Assembly: GCF_963678635.1 (NCBI RefSeq)
Contig: NC_087063.1
Span: forward strand, 54,205,074-54,269,073
DNA: 64,000 nt
Origin: Symsagittifera roscoffensis
Taxonomy: Eukaryota; Xenacoelomorpha; Acoela; Convolutidae
Reading direction: 5' to 3'
Part shown: piece by piece, positions 30,119 to 38,697 of the stretch
Position numbering within the stretch: the first letter of the stretch is position 1
How the letters are laid out: each line of letters starts with the position of its first letter
Notes under the pieces: model-generated
The model's database searches: none
Told to the model about the DNA's origin: nothing
Seen by the model: only the letters and a program-made list of their open reading frames with translations
Made by a program: the position numbers and the translations under genes

Positions 30119-32281
30119 CTAGCATATACTCAGATAATATTTTTTATGTAAGTAGACTTCTATGTCAGTCTCTGAAAATATCACATGCACAAGAGCGTAC
30201 AACTCTCTCGGGTGTAGCTTCCCTCTATTGGGATCATAAACTAGTAACGAGAGAGAGGTCACACCTCTCTCAACCAGGAAATCCCTGAGTCGAGTCAAGG
30301 CCAATACCAAGCTCTCCGGATTCACGTGTTGCCTATCAGTAGCTTTCGTAACCAAAAAACACAAATATTTCCCTGGTATCTGTGATGCAACAGGGGGCAA
30401 CGCTATCATTCCTCCTACACCAGGCCTCTGTTTCCACAAAAACTCTATATTCTTGTACTCTCTTTTAAAGTCAGCTGCTAGTGCTGTTTTGAAGCTCACA
30501 TCCGCCGTTATCGCTATGGCGCACGTGCGTTCCGTGAGTATGAAATCGCTGTCCGTTATGACGATATTGTTCGAATAATGGCTCGGTAGATCAAAATACG
30601 ATTCAAAGATTCGTCCAAAAGGTGGTTTCTTAGCATTCTCGCCCTCTGTCTCTAGTTCTCCGGTTTCTCTTGCCGATTTCAATTTTTTTATTATGAGGTT
30701 TTCGGTGTGGGTGAGTCCTACCCCCACTCCCCGGACAAAAATATCCATCGACGTCCCCGTCGATCGCCCAAAGTCTAGGAGGCCGAGGTTGGATTGTGGA
30801 ACACGTAGAGGACCATCTGGGGCGACCCAGTTGGACTCGGTATTGTCATGACTGATGTATTTGACGCCGTCTCTATCGACGTCCTGAATCGTCAGGATCG
30901 TCTCTTTTGGATCTGTCGGCAGATCATGGAGCCATTCGGGCACGCGCAAGTTTGTTAGTTCTTGCTCATGAGTCTGTTCCGTTTCTGGTTCGAACTCCAC
31001 TTCCGGTTCTGATCGATCGTCGATCCAATCTTGATCCATATCGTTCACAAGGTCGATTTCTTCTAGCATCGCCACTTCGTCCAGTCCCACCAGCGAGTCT
31101 ATGACATCACTCACTACTATCCTGTCTACAACGAAGTCCTCGCCATACGGATTGTATTTCTTCTGGTTTTTTCCTCTCTTGCTTTGGCGTGTTTCCATAG
31201 TGAGGGGAAAGTCAGGCTTTATTCCTTTGTCAATTTCGGTTTGTTCCGGGCAATCCCAGTCTTCTTCGACATAGGGTAGAGTTTCATCGTCCACCTCTAC
31301 TCGCTCAGTCAACTCGAGATCCAGTGGTAGATCGCAATAGTCCACCACCTCATTCCCGTCGTTCTTTTCGCGAGTACCCCTTTCATTCACTTCACAAGCA
31401 GGATCCACTATTAAATAATCTCCCTCTTGCATGTCCGCTGGGATGCACCAATCCTCTGACGAGGCATTGTGTGGTTTGATGTTCTCGTAATGAGCCGCTC
31501 TTCCAGTGCTCAGTCGATAAAAACGACCTCCTTGGTGCACCTCTGTTATCTGAAATGGACCACGCCATTTCTTTAATAGTTTCTTGGTTCCTTTTGGTGG
31601 AACCACTTCCTGGTACACCCAGACGTAATCGCCAACTAAGTAGGCTTTTGCATCGGCTGTCCTTTTATCAAACCTCCTTTTTTGTCTAATTTGCGCCTGT
31701 TGCGTATTCCTCCTGCATAAGTCATTGAGGTCCTGTTGTCTTCTAATAACGTCCCGCACGTACGTTTGCGGTGCTGTCCTCTTCCCTTCATATTCAGGGT
31801 AGAAGAACGTTAACGGGAGTGCTTTTTCGTGACCCGTCAGCATCATATGCGGACTTATTCCCGTGGTGGAATGCTCCGTGCTGTTGTAAGCACCCATCAC
31901 TTGCGGCAAGTGCTTGTCCCAGTCATCCATGTAGCGCGAGCAATAGACTCTCAGCATGGATACCAGTGTGCGATTTTGCCTCTCGACTAGGCCATTCGTT
32001 TGCGGGTGATAAGTTGTCGAGTGGGCCTGCGCTACCTGCGACCTTTTCATCAACTCCTTCGTGAGATCGCCCACGAATGCTTTGCCATTGTCCGATTGGA
32101 ACGTGATGGGGCAGCCATGCCTCACTATCCACACATTTATCAAATGATCGCATGTTTCTTCCGCCGATGCTGTCATGCAGGGTGCTGCCTCAGCATACTT
32201 CGTAAAATGGTCGATCATTACCAGCACCTGATTATAGCCCGTTGCTGTCATACAGATTTTCTGATGATCAATTTGCACCAC
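30119..32281 (-). CDS. pol: pol C-terminal part of A2: integrase core, GPF/Y-like module, acidic linker, macro-like domain
   Basis: The frame is open for 720 residues and continues, after one stop at 32,393, the frame that begins upstream. The integrase core has Asp5 (VQIDH), Asp64 (SDNGKAF) and Glu100 (NGLVERQNR), with 35 residues between the last two, the D,D35E pattern. Residues about 215-270 contain YVWVYQEV...KKWRGPFQITEV, a GPF/Y-type module. Residues 320-450 are acidic. Residues about 575-715 resemble a macro domain. The integrase inserts the DNA copy into the genome. All three catalytic acids are present, so this portion could be active if it were translated. Confidence 0.9.
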   Translation of the reverse strand: MVQIDHQKICMTATGYNQVLVMIDHFTKYAEAAPCMTASAEETCDHLINVWIVRHGCPITFQSDNGKAFVGDLTKELMKRSQVAQAHSTTYHPQTNGLVERQNRTLVSMLRVYCSRYMDDWDKHLPQVMGAYNSTEHSTTGISPHMMLTGHEKALPLTFFYPEYEGKRTAPQTYVRDVIRRQQDLNDLCRRNTQQAQIRQKRRFDKRTADAKAYLVGDYVWVYQEVVPPKGTKKLLKKWRGPFQITEVHQGGRFYRLSTGRAAHYENIKPHNASSEDWCIPADMQEGDYLIVDPACEVNERGTREKNDGNEVVDYCDLPLDLELTERVEVDDETLPYVEEDWDCPEQTEIDKGIKPDFPLTMETRQSKRGKNQKKYNPYGEDFVVDRIVVSDVIDSLVGLDEVAMLEEIDLVNDMDQDWIDDRSEPEVEFEPETEQTHEQELTNLRVPEWLHDLPTDPKETILTIQDVDRDGVKYISHDNTESNWVAPDGPLRVPQSNLGLLDFGRSTGTSMDIFVRGVGVGLTHTENLIIKKLKSARETGELETEGENAKKPPFGRIFESYFDLPSHYSNNIVITDSDFILTERTCAIAITADVSFKTALAADFKREYKNIEFLWKQRPGVGGMIALPPVASQIPGKYLCFLVTKATDRQHVNPESLVLALTRLRDFLVERGVTSLSLLVYDPNRGKLHPRELYALVHVIFSETDIEVYLHKKYYLSIC
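30137..30560 (-). other. Macro-domain-like module at the end of pol
   Basis: The order of elements fits the small TARG1/OARD1-type macro fold: a strand CAIAITADVSF with a following helix and KREYKN, VGGMIALPP, a strand YLCFLVTKAT, a helix PESLVLALTRLRDFLVERG, the strand VTSLSLLVYDP, a helix ELYALVHVIF and a final strand ETDIEVYL. In TARG1 a Lys after the LITK strand and an Asp in the GCG-type loop are catalytic. Here the matching places look like Ala and Gly by my alignment from memory, so binding without hydrolysis is more likely. A1 keeps the same module with one frameshift. Fold assignment is inferred from pattern, not from a search. Confidence 0.65.
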
Positions 32282-32392
32282 TTCGTTGAAACCTGACGAC
32301 TCTATTGACTGTAGGGGGAACCTTAGCTTCCTGGGATCCTTCGCTTGCTGACATGACAGGCATGCTGCGATCCACTTCTCACCAGCCTTCTT

Positions 32393-33214
32393 CTATCCCG
32401 GCCATTCAAATCGTTTCTGTATCCTGTTGTACACTTTGTTCACGCCTTGATGACCCATCTGATCATGTGAACGAAAGAGCAATTCGGTCTGGTACAACTG
32501 TGGTAACACTATTGAATTGTATTTATAAAGGACCTTGTCCTCCTCCTTGCGCTTACAGGCTACGATTCCGTCCTTATTCAGGTACAACAAGTCGTTTCGC
32601 TTCAGGTAGAATTGCTTCAGGATTTTGTAGCTGTCTTCTTCCAAGTCTCCCTTGTCAGGTGCTCCATTCTCGATCCATCTCTTGAGACTGCTCGTCATTC
32701 TATCATTTCGTTGAGCCCTTAGGAGATCCGACAGCCTGTACCTGGCTTTCAAATACGTCTTCACCACGTTCATTTGCCCACTCATTATCTCCGGAGCATG
32801 AGCATCGTCCATCAACTTGACACACCATATCTTTTTCAAAGGCGTCGCTTCCTGCACAGATGGTTCCAGATTGGTACGGACAACCGTACCATGTGGCAGC
32901 AACCTGGTTGGGCGTTTCGAAACTGCTATCAGCTCGAGCTCGTTTGCGGCATTATCTACCACAGTGCCCTCTTCATCTGAGGTGTATCTGTCCCTGTCTG
33001 GATCCTGATGTGTTTCTCGGTCCAGCCCACGCTGCTTCCAGTCTACCAATAAGGAGTGGATTGCGATCTCTGACATATCGGAGTTGGAAGCTGTTTCAGA
33101 CGTGTTGTCCCAGGACTGGGGTCTCGAGTCAACACTTGAGTCGACTGATTCCTCAGCATCATATTCCAAGTTGTCTGAGATGTTTCTTGACTCCCCGGAC
33201 AAAACTCTGTCCAT
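32393..33214 (-). CDS. pol: pol part of A2: linker and integrase zinc-binding domain
   Basis: This 273-residue frame is the same frame as the integrase core and is separated from it only by a TAG at 32,393, where A1 and B2 have Leu. It includes a conserved linker (IHSLLVDWKQRGLDRE, LPHGTVVRTNLEPSVQE, VVKTYLKARYRLSDLLRAQ). Then comes the N-terminal zinc-binding domain: HDQMGHQG and, after the stop, CLSCQQ supply the HHCC ligands. A frameshift at about 33,200-33,250 separates it from the preceding frame. Confidence 0.85.
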   Translation of the reverse strand: MDRVLSGESRNISDNLEYDAEESVDSSVDSRPQSWDNTSETASNSDMSEIAIHSLLVDWKQRGLDRETHQDPDRDRYTSDEEGTVVDNAANELELIAVSKRPTRLLPHGTVVRTNLEPSVQEATPLKKIWCVKLMDDAHAPEIMSGQMNVVKTYLKARYRLSDLLRAQRNDRMTSSLKRWIENGAPDKGDLEEDSYKILKQFYLKRNDLLYLNKDGIVACKRKEEDKVLYKYNSIVLPQLYQTELLFRSHDQMGHQGVNKVYNRIQKRFEWPG

Positions 33215-33435
33215 CGGTCGTTTTGAACCCGACTCCCCGGAAAAATTCTGCCCCTAGGTGGTCTAGTCAACCTCTCCCCGGACAAGTCGTCCTGCACGGG
33301 CTCAAAGGTGTCTGACTCCTCAGAGGAGACGTCCTTGACTGGCTCGAAGGTGTCAGACTCCCCGGACATTGTCTCGTCCGCGGACGAACAATCTGGGCTT
33401 GGCTCGTATTCCTCTTTTGCATCCGTGAAGTGCAC
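33043..33435 (-). pseudogene. Frame-shifted pol linker of A2 with SDTFEPV repeats
   Basis: This short frame overlaps its neighbours and covers a region with two copies of SDTFEPV (SGESDTFEPVKD, SEESDTFEPVQD) and several SGE motifs. It matches DETMSGE and SGESRNI pieces in A1 and B2. Two one-base shifts near 33,430 and 33,220 bring it in and out of the main frame. The region is low in order and acidic; no domain. Confidence 0.6.
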
Positions 33436-34139
33436 TCTCCTCGTGAAGATTTCGATCTGATCCTGACTTCCTCAGTAGTTTGGTTCTGGTTCGATGTTCC
33501 ATATTCAGTGAACGAAGTTCTCAACAAGACTTCTTTCGGCATCGAGGTCACCAGCTGGTTGACGATCGACCTGCAATCCCGTTCAACGCCTCGGCTGCGA
33601 ATGGACACTGGCCCCTTCTCTGTTCTCTCGGTGACAGTCAACCGCTGCATTGTCTCCATCCATTCACGATCATGCCTATCCACTTCCTTGTCCAACAAGT
33701 CACGGAGTTTTCCCATGACGTCCGGCGCCACGTTCACCGTCCTGTTCAATAGAGCCATGCTGTTTATACCCAGCCTGGTTAGTTCTTGCTGTACCAAATT
33801 GGATCGGACTAGCAGATCCAACGGAACGGGCTCGCCTCTAGCTAAAAGCTTTATCTCCGCGGCCGTCTCCACTGGAAGGTCAGGGTGTCCAGGTATAGGA
33901 TGTCCTGATTTGTCTAACCACCTAGTAAGTGGCAGCTTGTCGTAGGTTTCTTTGTCCAGAAAGGAAAACCCGTCTTTGATCTCTGATTGGTTAGCCTGCT
34001 TCTCCTCGAGGCGCTCATAAAATTCTGTCTTTTTACTGAGGCTATCTGCGTTCTGGTGCTTGTCACGGGTACGGTGCTCTACGATCATGTGATATCCATC
34101 CAGGCGCACGATCCAACGACCAATATAGCTTTGGTCCAT
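33267..34139 (-). CDS. pol: pol part of A2: RNase H-integrase linker
   Basis: In the same frame as the RT-RNase H piece, separated from it by a TGA near 34,156 where A1 has Cys and B2 has Trp. It carries MDQSYIGRWIVRLDGYHM and HQNADSLSKKTEFYE (end of the RNase H and the start of the linker), FSFLDKETYDKLPLTRWLDKSGHP and a long, charged, helical region. The linker between RNase H and integrase is about 350-400 residues, much longer than in standard Ty3/Gypsy pol. Confidence 0.8.
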   Translation of the reverse strand: MDQSYIGRWIVRLDGYHMIVEHRTRDKHQNADSLSKKTEFYERLEEKQANQSEIKDGFSFLDKETYDKLPLTRWLDKSGHPIPGHPDLPVETAAEIKLLARGEPVPLDLLVRSNLVQQELTRLGINSMALLNRTVNVAPDVMGKLRDLLDKEVDRHDREWMETMQRLTVTERTEKGPVSIRSRGVERDCRSIVNQLVTSMPKEVLLRTSFTEYGTSNQNQTTEEVRIRSKSSRGECTSRMQKRNTSQAQIVRPRTRQCPGSLTPSSQSRTSPLRSQTPLSPCRTTCPGRG

Positions 34140-34154
34140 CGAATAGGTTTTCAG

Positions 34155-35027
34155 TCAGGCAAGGGCACGGTTATCCACACGTAACTTGAAGGGAGCACTC
34201 CCCAGGTAGGCCCTGTATTTTTCCACTAACGTGATCACAGCAAACATCTCCGCTTTTGGTGCGCCGTACTTCATCTCAGTATCACTCAAGACTTTACCTC
34301 CGTAAGCTATCGGACGAAGAACCGTTCTCCCGTTCCACTCCTGCTCTTGGTGAAGTATGCCCGATATCGCAACCACTGATGCATCCGTGTCCAGTACGAA
34401 CATCCCTTTCTCTGTTGGCATGCCGAGGACCGGTGCCTCGCAAAGTTCACGCTTGATGTTTTCAAATGAAACTTGTGCCTCATCAGTCCAGGTGAACTTT
34501 TTGCCCTTGTTTCTCATCAACCTCTGCATGGGGTATATTTTGTCAGCATACCCCTTGATGAACTCTCGATAATAATTTGCGAATCCCAGAAAACTCATCA
34601 GCTGTGTATCTGTTTTAGGTGCCTTCCAGGTCAGCACCGCTTCAACCGCTTCGGGATCTGGTCTCACTCCATGTTTGTCAACCAGGCGGCCCAGATACTT
34701 TATGGAACCCCTGAGGATTTCACACTTAGAGGGTTTGCATTTCAGACCCGCCTGCTTCATGCAAGAAAACACCTCCTCCAACCTCTCTATGTGATCTTCT
34801 AAGGTTGGTGTTGCAATCACGACATCATCGACATAACACATAATGAGATTCCCGTATTTCTTAGTGACGCTCGTGAGTGCCTGGGCCATCAGTCGCTGGA
34901 ATGTGGCCGTCGCGTTGCACAATCCGAATGGCATCCTCTTCCACTGGAACAGTCCCAGCTCACACGCGAAACCTGTTTTCTCTCGATCTTGCTTTCTGAG
35001 TGGCACTTGCCAGAATGCGGAGCCCAA
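34155..35027 (-). CDS. pol: pol part of A2: reverse transcriptase palm and thumb, RNase H
   Basis: This is in the same frame as the upstream 1,006-residue frame, from which it is divided by a TGA at 35,139 and a TAG near 35,074 (Glu in A1 and B2). The RT has DLGSAFWQVP, RMPFGLCNATATFQRLM and MCYVDDVVIATP (catalytic pair at 34,835 down to 34,821), KCEILRGSIKYLG, and WKAPKTDTQLMSFLGFANYYR. RNase H has LDTDASVVAISG, KAEMFAVI and LRVDNRAL, so its acidic residues are kept. The polymerase copies element RNA into DNA. Confidence 0.9.
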   Translation of the reverse strand: MGSAFWQVPLRKQDREKTGFACELGLFQWKRMPFGLCNATATFQRLMAQALTSVTKKYGNLIMCYVDDVVIATPTLEDHIERLEEVFSCMKQAGLKCKPSKCEILRGSIKYLGRLVDKHGVRPDPEAVEAVLTWKAPKTDTQLMSFLGFANYYREFIKGYADKIYPMQRLMRNKGKKFTWTDEAQVSFENIKRELCEAPVLGMPTEKGMFVLDTDASVVAISGILHQEQEWNGRTVLRPIAYGGKVLSDTEMKYGAPKAEMFAVITLVEKYRAYLGSAPFKLRVDNRALA

Positions 35028-35138
35028 ATCAAATGTCGCGAAGAACTTAGCGTCTCCCAGCTTGGATAGGCTCTAATCGATGCGGGGAATCGGGTATGCG
35101 TCCTTTATAGTCACTGCGTTCAGATAACGGAAATCACA

Positions 35139-38100
35139 TCAAAATCTGAGTTGTCCCCTTTTCTTTTTCGCCATAACCACACCACAAGCCCATGGAGACT
35201 TCGACGGCTCGATCATGTCGTACTCCATTAACATCTCGATTTCCTTCCTACACGCTTCTGACTTGTTTGGGGTCATTCTTCTCGCCCCTTCCCTATGAGG
35301 AGGTACCAAGCCCTCTTCTATCTCAACCTCGTGCTCTACAAAATTGCAACAACCTATGTCGGCCTTATGTTTCGAAAAAACGTCTGCGTTCCGATTTAGC
35401 ACCGCCCTGAGCGAATCTAGTTCCTTGTTTGATATTTTACCCTTCAGATGTTCTATCTCAGGTAGAACAGGCTTATTCGCTGCTAACTCTGCCTCCGTCG
35501 GCCTCTCAGGAAAGTTGGAACAATTAGACAGCCCATCATCTGTTTCCGACTTCATTGAAAACAATTTCCTAGAAGATTTCAATTCATTTACTCTTTTGAT
35601 TATACATTCTTGGTTCGCATGCAATGGACATTTAGTGACATCAAACTTCTTCAAGTTCTCCGCACTCAGAAAGTCTGTGTTCAGAGGCAAAGCGTAGCCA
35701 AGTTTCTTTCCCCTCTGTATTGTCACTGTTGTTGCTTCTGTGTTCAATAACACACTCACACACATTCCGCTCTGAGTGAGTGAGAAGCTTCTTCCTAAAA
35801 TAGCCGAGCTTTTACTGTTTGGATTTGGTACCAGACACACCTGCCTGTCATTGCTGAGTTCATTCAAGTTCCTCATCCTAAACGTCGCTACTACGGCTTG
35901 GTTTGGTTTTAATCTGACTTTTCGATCCAGAAAAATCGGCACCTTGGCCTGATTAATTAAGATCTTATTAAGGGGTCTTTTCTCATACTTCCTCTCAGGA
36001 TCCTTGATTCTAATCAATCCGTCATTGAGATCGATCGTGACGTCAAAGTTGCGAACGAAATCCCTTCCTAAGATGAACTGGTCGGATTCGTCCAAATTTT
36101 CTACTACTAGGAAGCTCATCCAAAGATGTCTTCCTCCGAGCTGCAGTGAAATGATCGGGGTTCGTCCGGTGACATAGATCGCTCCCTGATTGGCAGCTGT
36201 CAACCTGATGTTTGTCGGTATGAGATCGGACCTTTCGAAACCCATGTCAGTCCAAGTTTTGACTGGCATGACACTAACCACTGCTCCCGTGTCTAGCAGT
36301 CCCTTTACTGAAAGTTGTCTGCCTTGCACGTCCAGAACGTGTGCGGCCAGATCGGCCTCACAACCAATATGCACCGCATCTTGTTCGAGCATCGCGTTGT
36401 GTCCGATTCGTCTAACCATCAGCTCCTCTTGACCAATGTATATCCGGCCAATCTGATCGTTCGCATCAGTTATGTGAGCTTTCGTGTAGATATTGATGCC
36501 ATCCACATTCATCAGGATCGGGTAAGGGCCATGTACATCGATATAATGTCCGTCCACTTTCATCACTCTCGGACCTCCCGTTGTGAGCAGCGCTCGCACT
36601 GCCCTGGAGTCCAGTTTGGGATCCTTCTCCTTCAGGTAGTCGGCATAGATGTCCAGGTGGACTAGTGTAATCTCAGATGGTTCACTCAAGTTCTTGACCA
36701 CCTGGTGCCCTGCGACTGAGATGATGGACATTATTTTGGTCCCCGCCTTCGTCATGCCGAAAGTCTTACCAGATATAACGTTCAGTTTTAGTCCCTGTTT
36801 CTTGGATTCCTCTTTGTCTTCTGCTTTTGTCGTTTTCCCCAGGACATTAAAACTTTCCCAAAGATCTGTGCTCTCCAGCTCCGACCTTACCCATTGCTCC
36901 ACTTCTTTCGTGGCTAGGTCCTGTTTGACATTCTGCAGCGCTGTCCTTGCCGCCAGGCCGTAATCCACCTTGAGTGGATTAGATGACTCTGCTTCGAGGT
37001 TCGAGGCTACCACCTCGTCAGGCCATGTCCTAACCTTTTTGGTCGTGAAGGTGCTCGGTGTCGTCTCCTTTCTCCGAGATTCAGCCTCGTTCATCAGACG
37101 TGCTCGACTGGCCTTGACACCCGAAAGCGCCTCTTCGTGGCGGGGATGTTTCGCGTCCGCTACTGCGTCCCAAAATTGAGTACAATCCGACTTGAAGTGT
37201 CCCTCCAAATTACAGAAGAAACACCTCGGACCATATTTCATGATGAGCCCTCTGACGTACTCTTCATGATCCTCGTCGGTCGCGTCGGCGTCCTCGAGAA
37301 AGTAGCCTATGGCCTTCATGTTCTGTTTGTATGCAGAACACGCAGAAACGTGATGGTCCATCGAACCACAATTCGCACACGACCTCCTCTTGTCCATGTC
37401 ATCGCGAGGTTTGTACCAACTGGAATTCGCACCAGTGTTTGTCCCGCTATAGTTGCCATATTTGCTGTAACGGTTTTGCGCCCTCGGTTTTATGAGTAAA
37501 TACTCGCGTGACTTCATACGCAAGTCGTCAGGCGTGGGTACCTGGTCGAGCGACAGGGTGAAGTGAGTGGCCAACATCGTCTTCAACTCCTCACTCCTTA
37601 CTCCATCCATGAACTTCGACGCAATTGCCAAGTTTCGCTCGGATATTCTCTCATCCGGGTTGCTTCTCCTCCTGAGCAATTCAAGGTCGTCCAAGAATTT
37701 ATCTATTGATTCTTCATCTCTCTGACGCCTCTTCTCGAACTTCACCATAGCCTGGTGCCCTTGTACTCCAGAGCCGAAACGATTCAGCAGGATATCGAAT
37801 ATCTTGCGAGCGCTGTCTCTCTCATTGGCTCTTTTCGCCATTACACAATTTAATGCAGTACCCTCCAGGTTGCTCGTCAGCGCGCTGCACTCTTGTTTCT
37901 TGGAGAGATTCTCTTCCTCAAAGTGTAACTTCATCACCTTTATCCAAGTTTCAATGCAGCCGTCTGACTCGTCTTTATATGACTTCGGCTTTTTCAGTGT
38001 CCTTCTTGACCTCTCTCCTCTCTCGGTTGACTTCGAGAGCTTGGTGATGAATGTTTCGAGAGATCTGTTCAGAGGCTCAAACATCGAGGCATACATCGTT

Positions 38101-38159
38101 GTGTCCTGTGAGACTATAGTCAGATCTGGTACTGAACTGACTTGTGGCACGGTTGGCAA
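35139..38159 (-). CDS. gag-pol: gag-pol part of A2: capsid, two zinc knuckles, protease, RT fingers (1,006 residues)
   Basis: The frame enters from upstream; the Met at 38,159 is internal. Residues about 60-235 are a Ty3/Gypsy-type capsid core (DGCIETWIKVMKLHFEE, FDILLNRFGSGVQGHQAM, DEESIDKFLDDLELLR). Knuckle 1 is C261-C274 and knuckle 2 is C313-C326, both C-x2-C-x4-H-x4-C. A segment of about 130 residues (460-590) of unknown role lies before the protease. The protease Asp is D623 in LLDTGAVVSVMP (36,293), followed by SDQFILGRDFV. RT fingers begin near residue 950. Gag and pol share one frame, so no gag-pol frameshift is needed in this family. Confidence 0.9.
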   Translation of the reverse strand: MPTVPQVSSVPDLTIVSQDTTMYASMFEPLNRSLETFITKLSKSTERGERSRRTLKKPKSYKDESDGCIETWIKVMKLHFEEENLSKKQECSALTSNLEGTALNCVMAKRANERDSARKIFDILLNRFGSGVQGHQAMVKFEKRRQRDEESIDKFLDDLELLRRRSNPDERISERNLAIASKFMDGVRSEELKTMLATHFTLSLDQVPTPDDLRMKSREYLLIKPRAQNRYSKYGNYSGTNTGANSSWYKPRDDMDKRRSCANCGSMDHHVSACSAYKQNMKAIGYFLEDADATDEDHEEYVRGLIMKYGPRCFFCNLEGHFKSDCTQFWDAVADAKHPRHEEALSGVKASRARLMNEAESRRKETTPSTFTTKKVRTWPDEVVASNLEAESSNPLKVDYGLAARTALQNVKQDLATKEVEQWVRSELESTDLWESFNVLGKTTKAEDKEESKKQGLKLNVISGKTFGMTKAGTKIMSIISVAGHQVVKNLSEPSEITLVHLDIYADYLKEKDPKLDSRAVRALLTTGGPRVMKVDGHYIDVHGPYPILMNVDGINIYTKAHITDANDQIGRIYIGQEELMVRRIGHNAMLEQDAVHIGCEADLAAHVLDVQGRQLSVKGLLDTGAVVSVMPVKTWTDMGFERSDLIPTNIRLTAANQGAIYVTGRTPIISLQLGGRHLWMSFLVVENLDESDQFILGRDFVRNFDVTIDLNDGLIRIKDPERKYEKRPLNKILINQAKVPIFLDRKVRLKPNQAVVATFRMRNLNELSNDRQVCLVPNPNSKSSAILGRSFSLTQSGMCVSVLLNTEATTVTIQRGKKLGYALPLNTDFLSAENLKKFDVTKCPLHANQECIIKRVNELKSSRKLFSMKSETDDGLSNCSNFPERPTEAELAANKPVLPEIEHLKGKISNKELDSLRAVLNRNADVFSKHKADIGCCNFVEHEVEIEEGLVPPHREGARRMTPNKSEACRKEIEMLMEYDMIEPSKSPWACGVVMAKKKRGQLRF

Positions 38160-38572
38160 TCTTGTCTCCGGGGTGGCATCTGCCTCCGGTGGGACTGGAT
38201 TCGTCCAGCCAGGCCTCTGCGGGGCTGCCCTTGGCCGCTCCTTTTTCTATGTTCGTAGTTCGTTCTCGAGCCTTGCTGGGCTCTGGCACTGTTGCCCGTA
38301 CCATCTCCAACATTCGCATGGCGTGAGCGCTCCCTTGAGTTGGAATGCTCCTGCCAACTACTCCCATTCAGGATCGCGTCAAGCTTCCGCAACATCAAGT
38401 CAGATTTGGTGTCCAACCTCTTTTCCAGGCCAGTCATCGTTTGGGCGTAGGTATTATCATGATCATTTAATAATCGCTCGATCTCTCTTGTCATCCTAGC
38501 CTCTCTTTCCTCTGACTCTTTGTTTGCCTGTGCCAGGCTCTCAGCCAGGCATTGATTGGTGTTACGAATCAA
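38120..38572 (-). pseudogene. gag: gag part of A2, shifted frame with coiled coil
   Basis: This frame reads IRNTNQCLAESLAQANKESEEREARMTREIERLLNDH, which lines up with A1 at 8,770-8,900, and holds the gag coiled coil. It follows a TAG near 38,594 (Gln in A1) and a one-base loss at about 38,698. A further one-base shift near 38,245 leads to the capsid frame. In the intact parent this would be the middle of gag. Confidence 0.75.
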
Positions 38573-38697
38573 TTGAGCCTGATCAAACCTCGCCTACGAC
38601 TTCACGTGCGTTAGCTCATCTTTCAAACTCTCTCGACCATGGTGAGCTCTCTCGTCAACTTGATCTATCCTCTTAGTCATCTCCCGCCTCAATTCAT

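Noticed and set aside
34150-35145. TGA read as Cys (stops at 35,139 and near 34,156 fall where related copies have Cys or Trp)
   Set aside because: Other breaks in the same element are TAG or TAA at Glu, Gln and Leu positions, and ordinary TGT/TGC Cys codons are common, so ordinary mutation or sequencing error explains them better than a changed genetic code.
36315-38499. Open frames of 100-230 codons on the plus strand opposite A2 gag-pol and ORF3
   Set aside because: They are antisense shadows of conserved coding sequence, show no conservation of their own frame in A1, and contain no recognisable domain.
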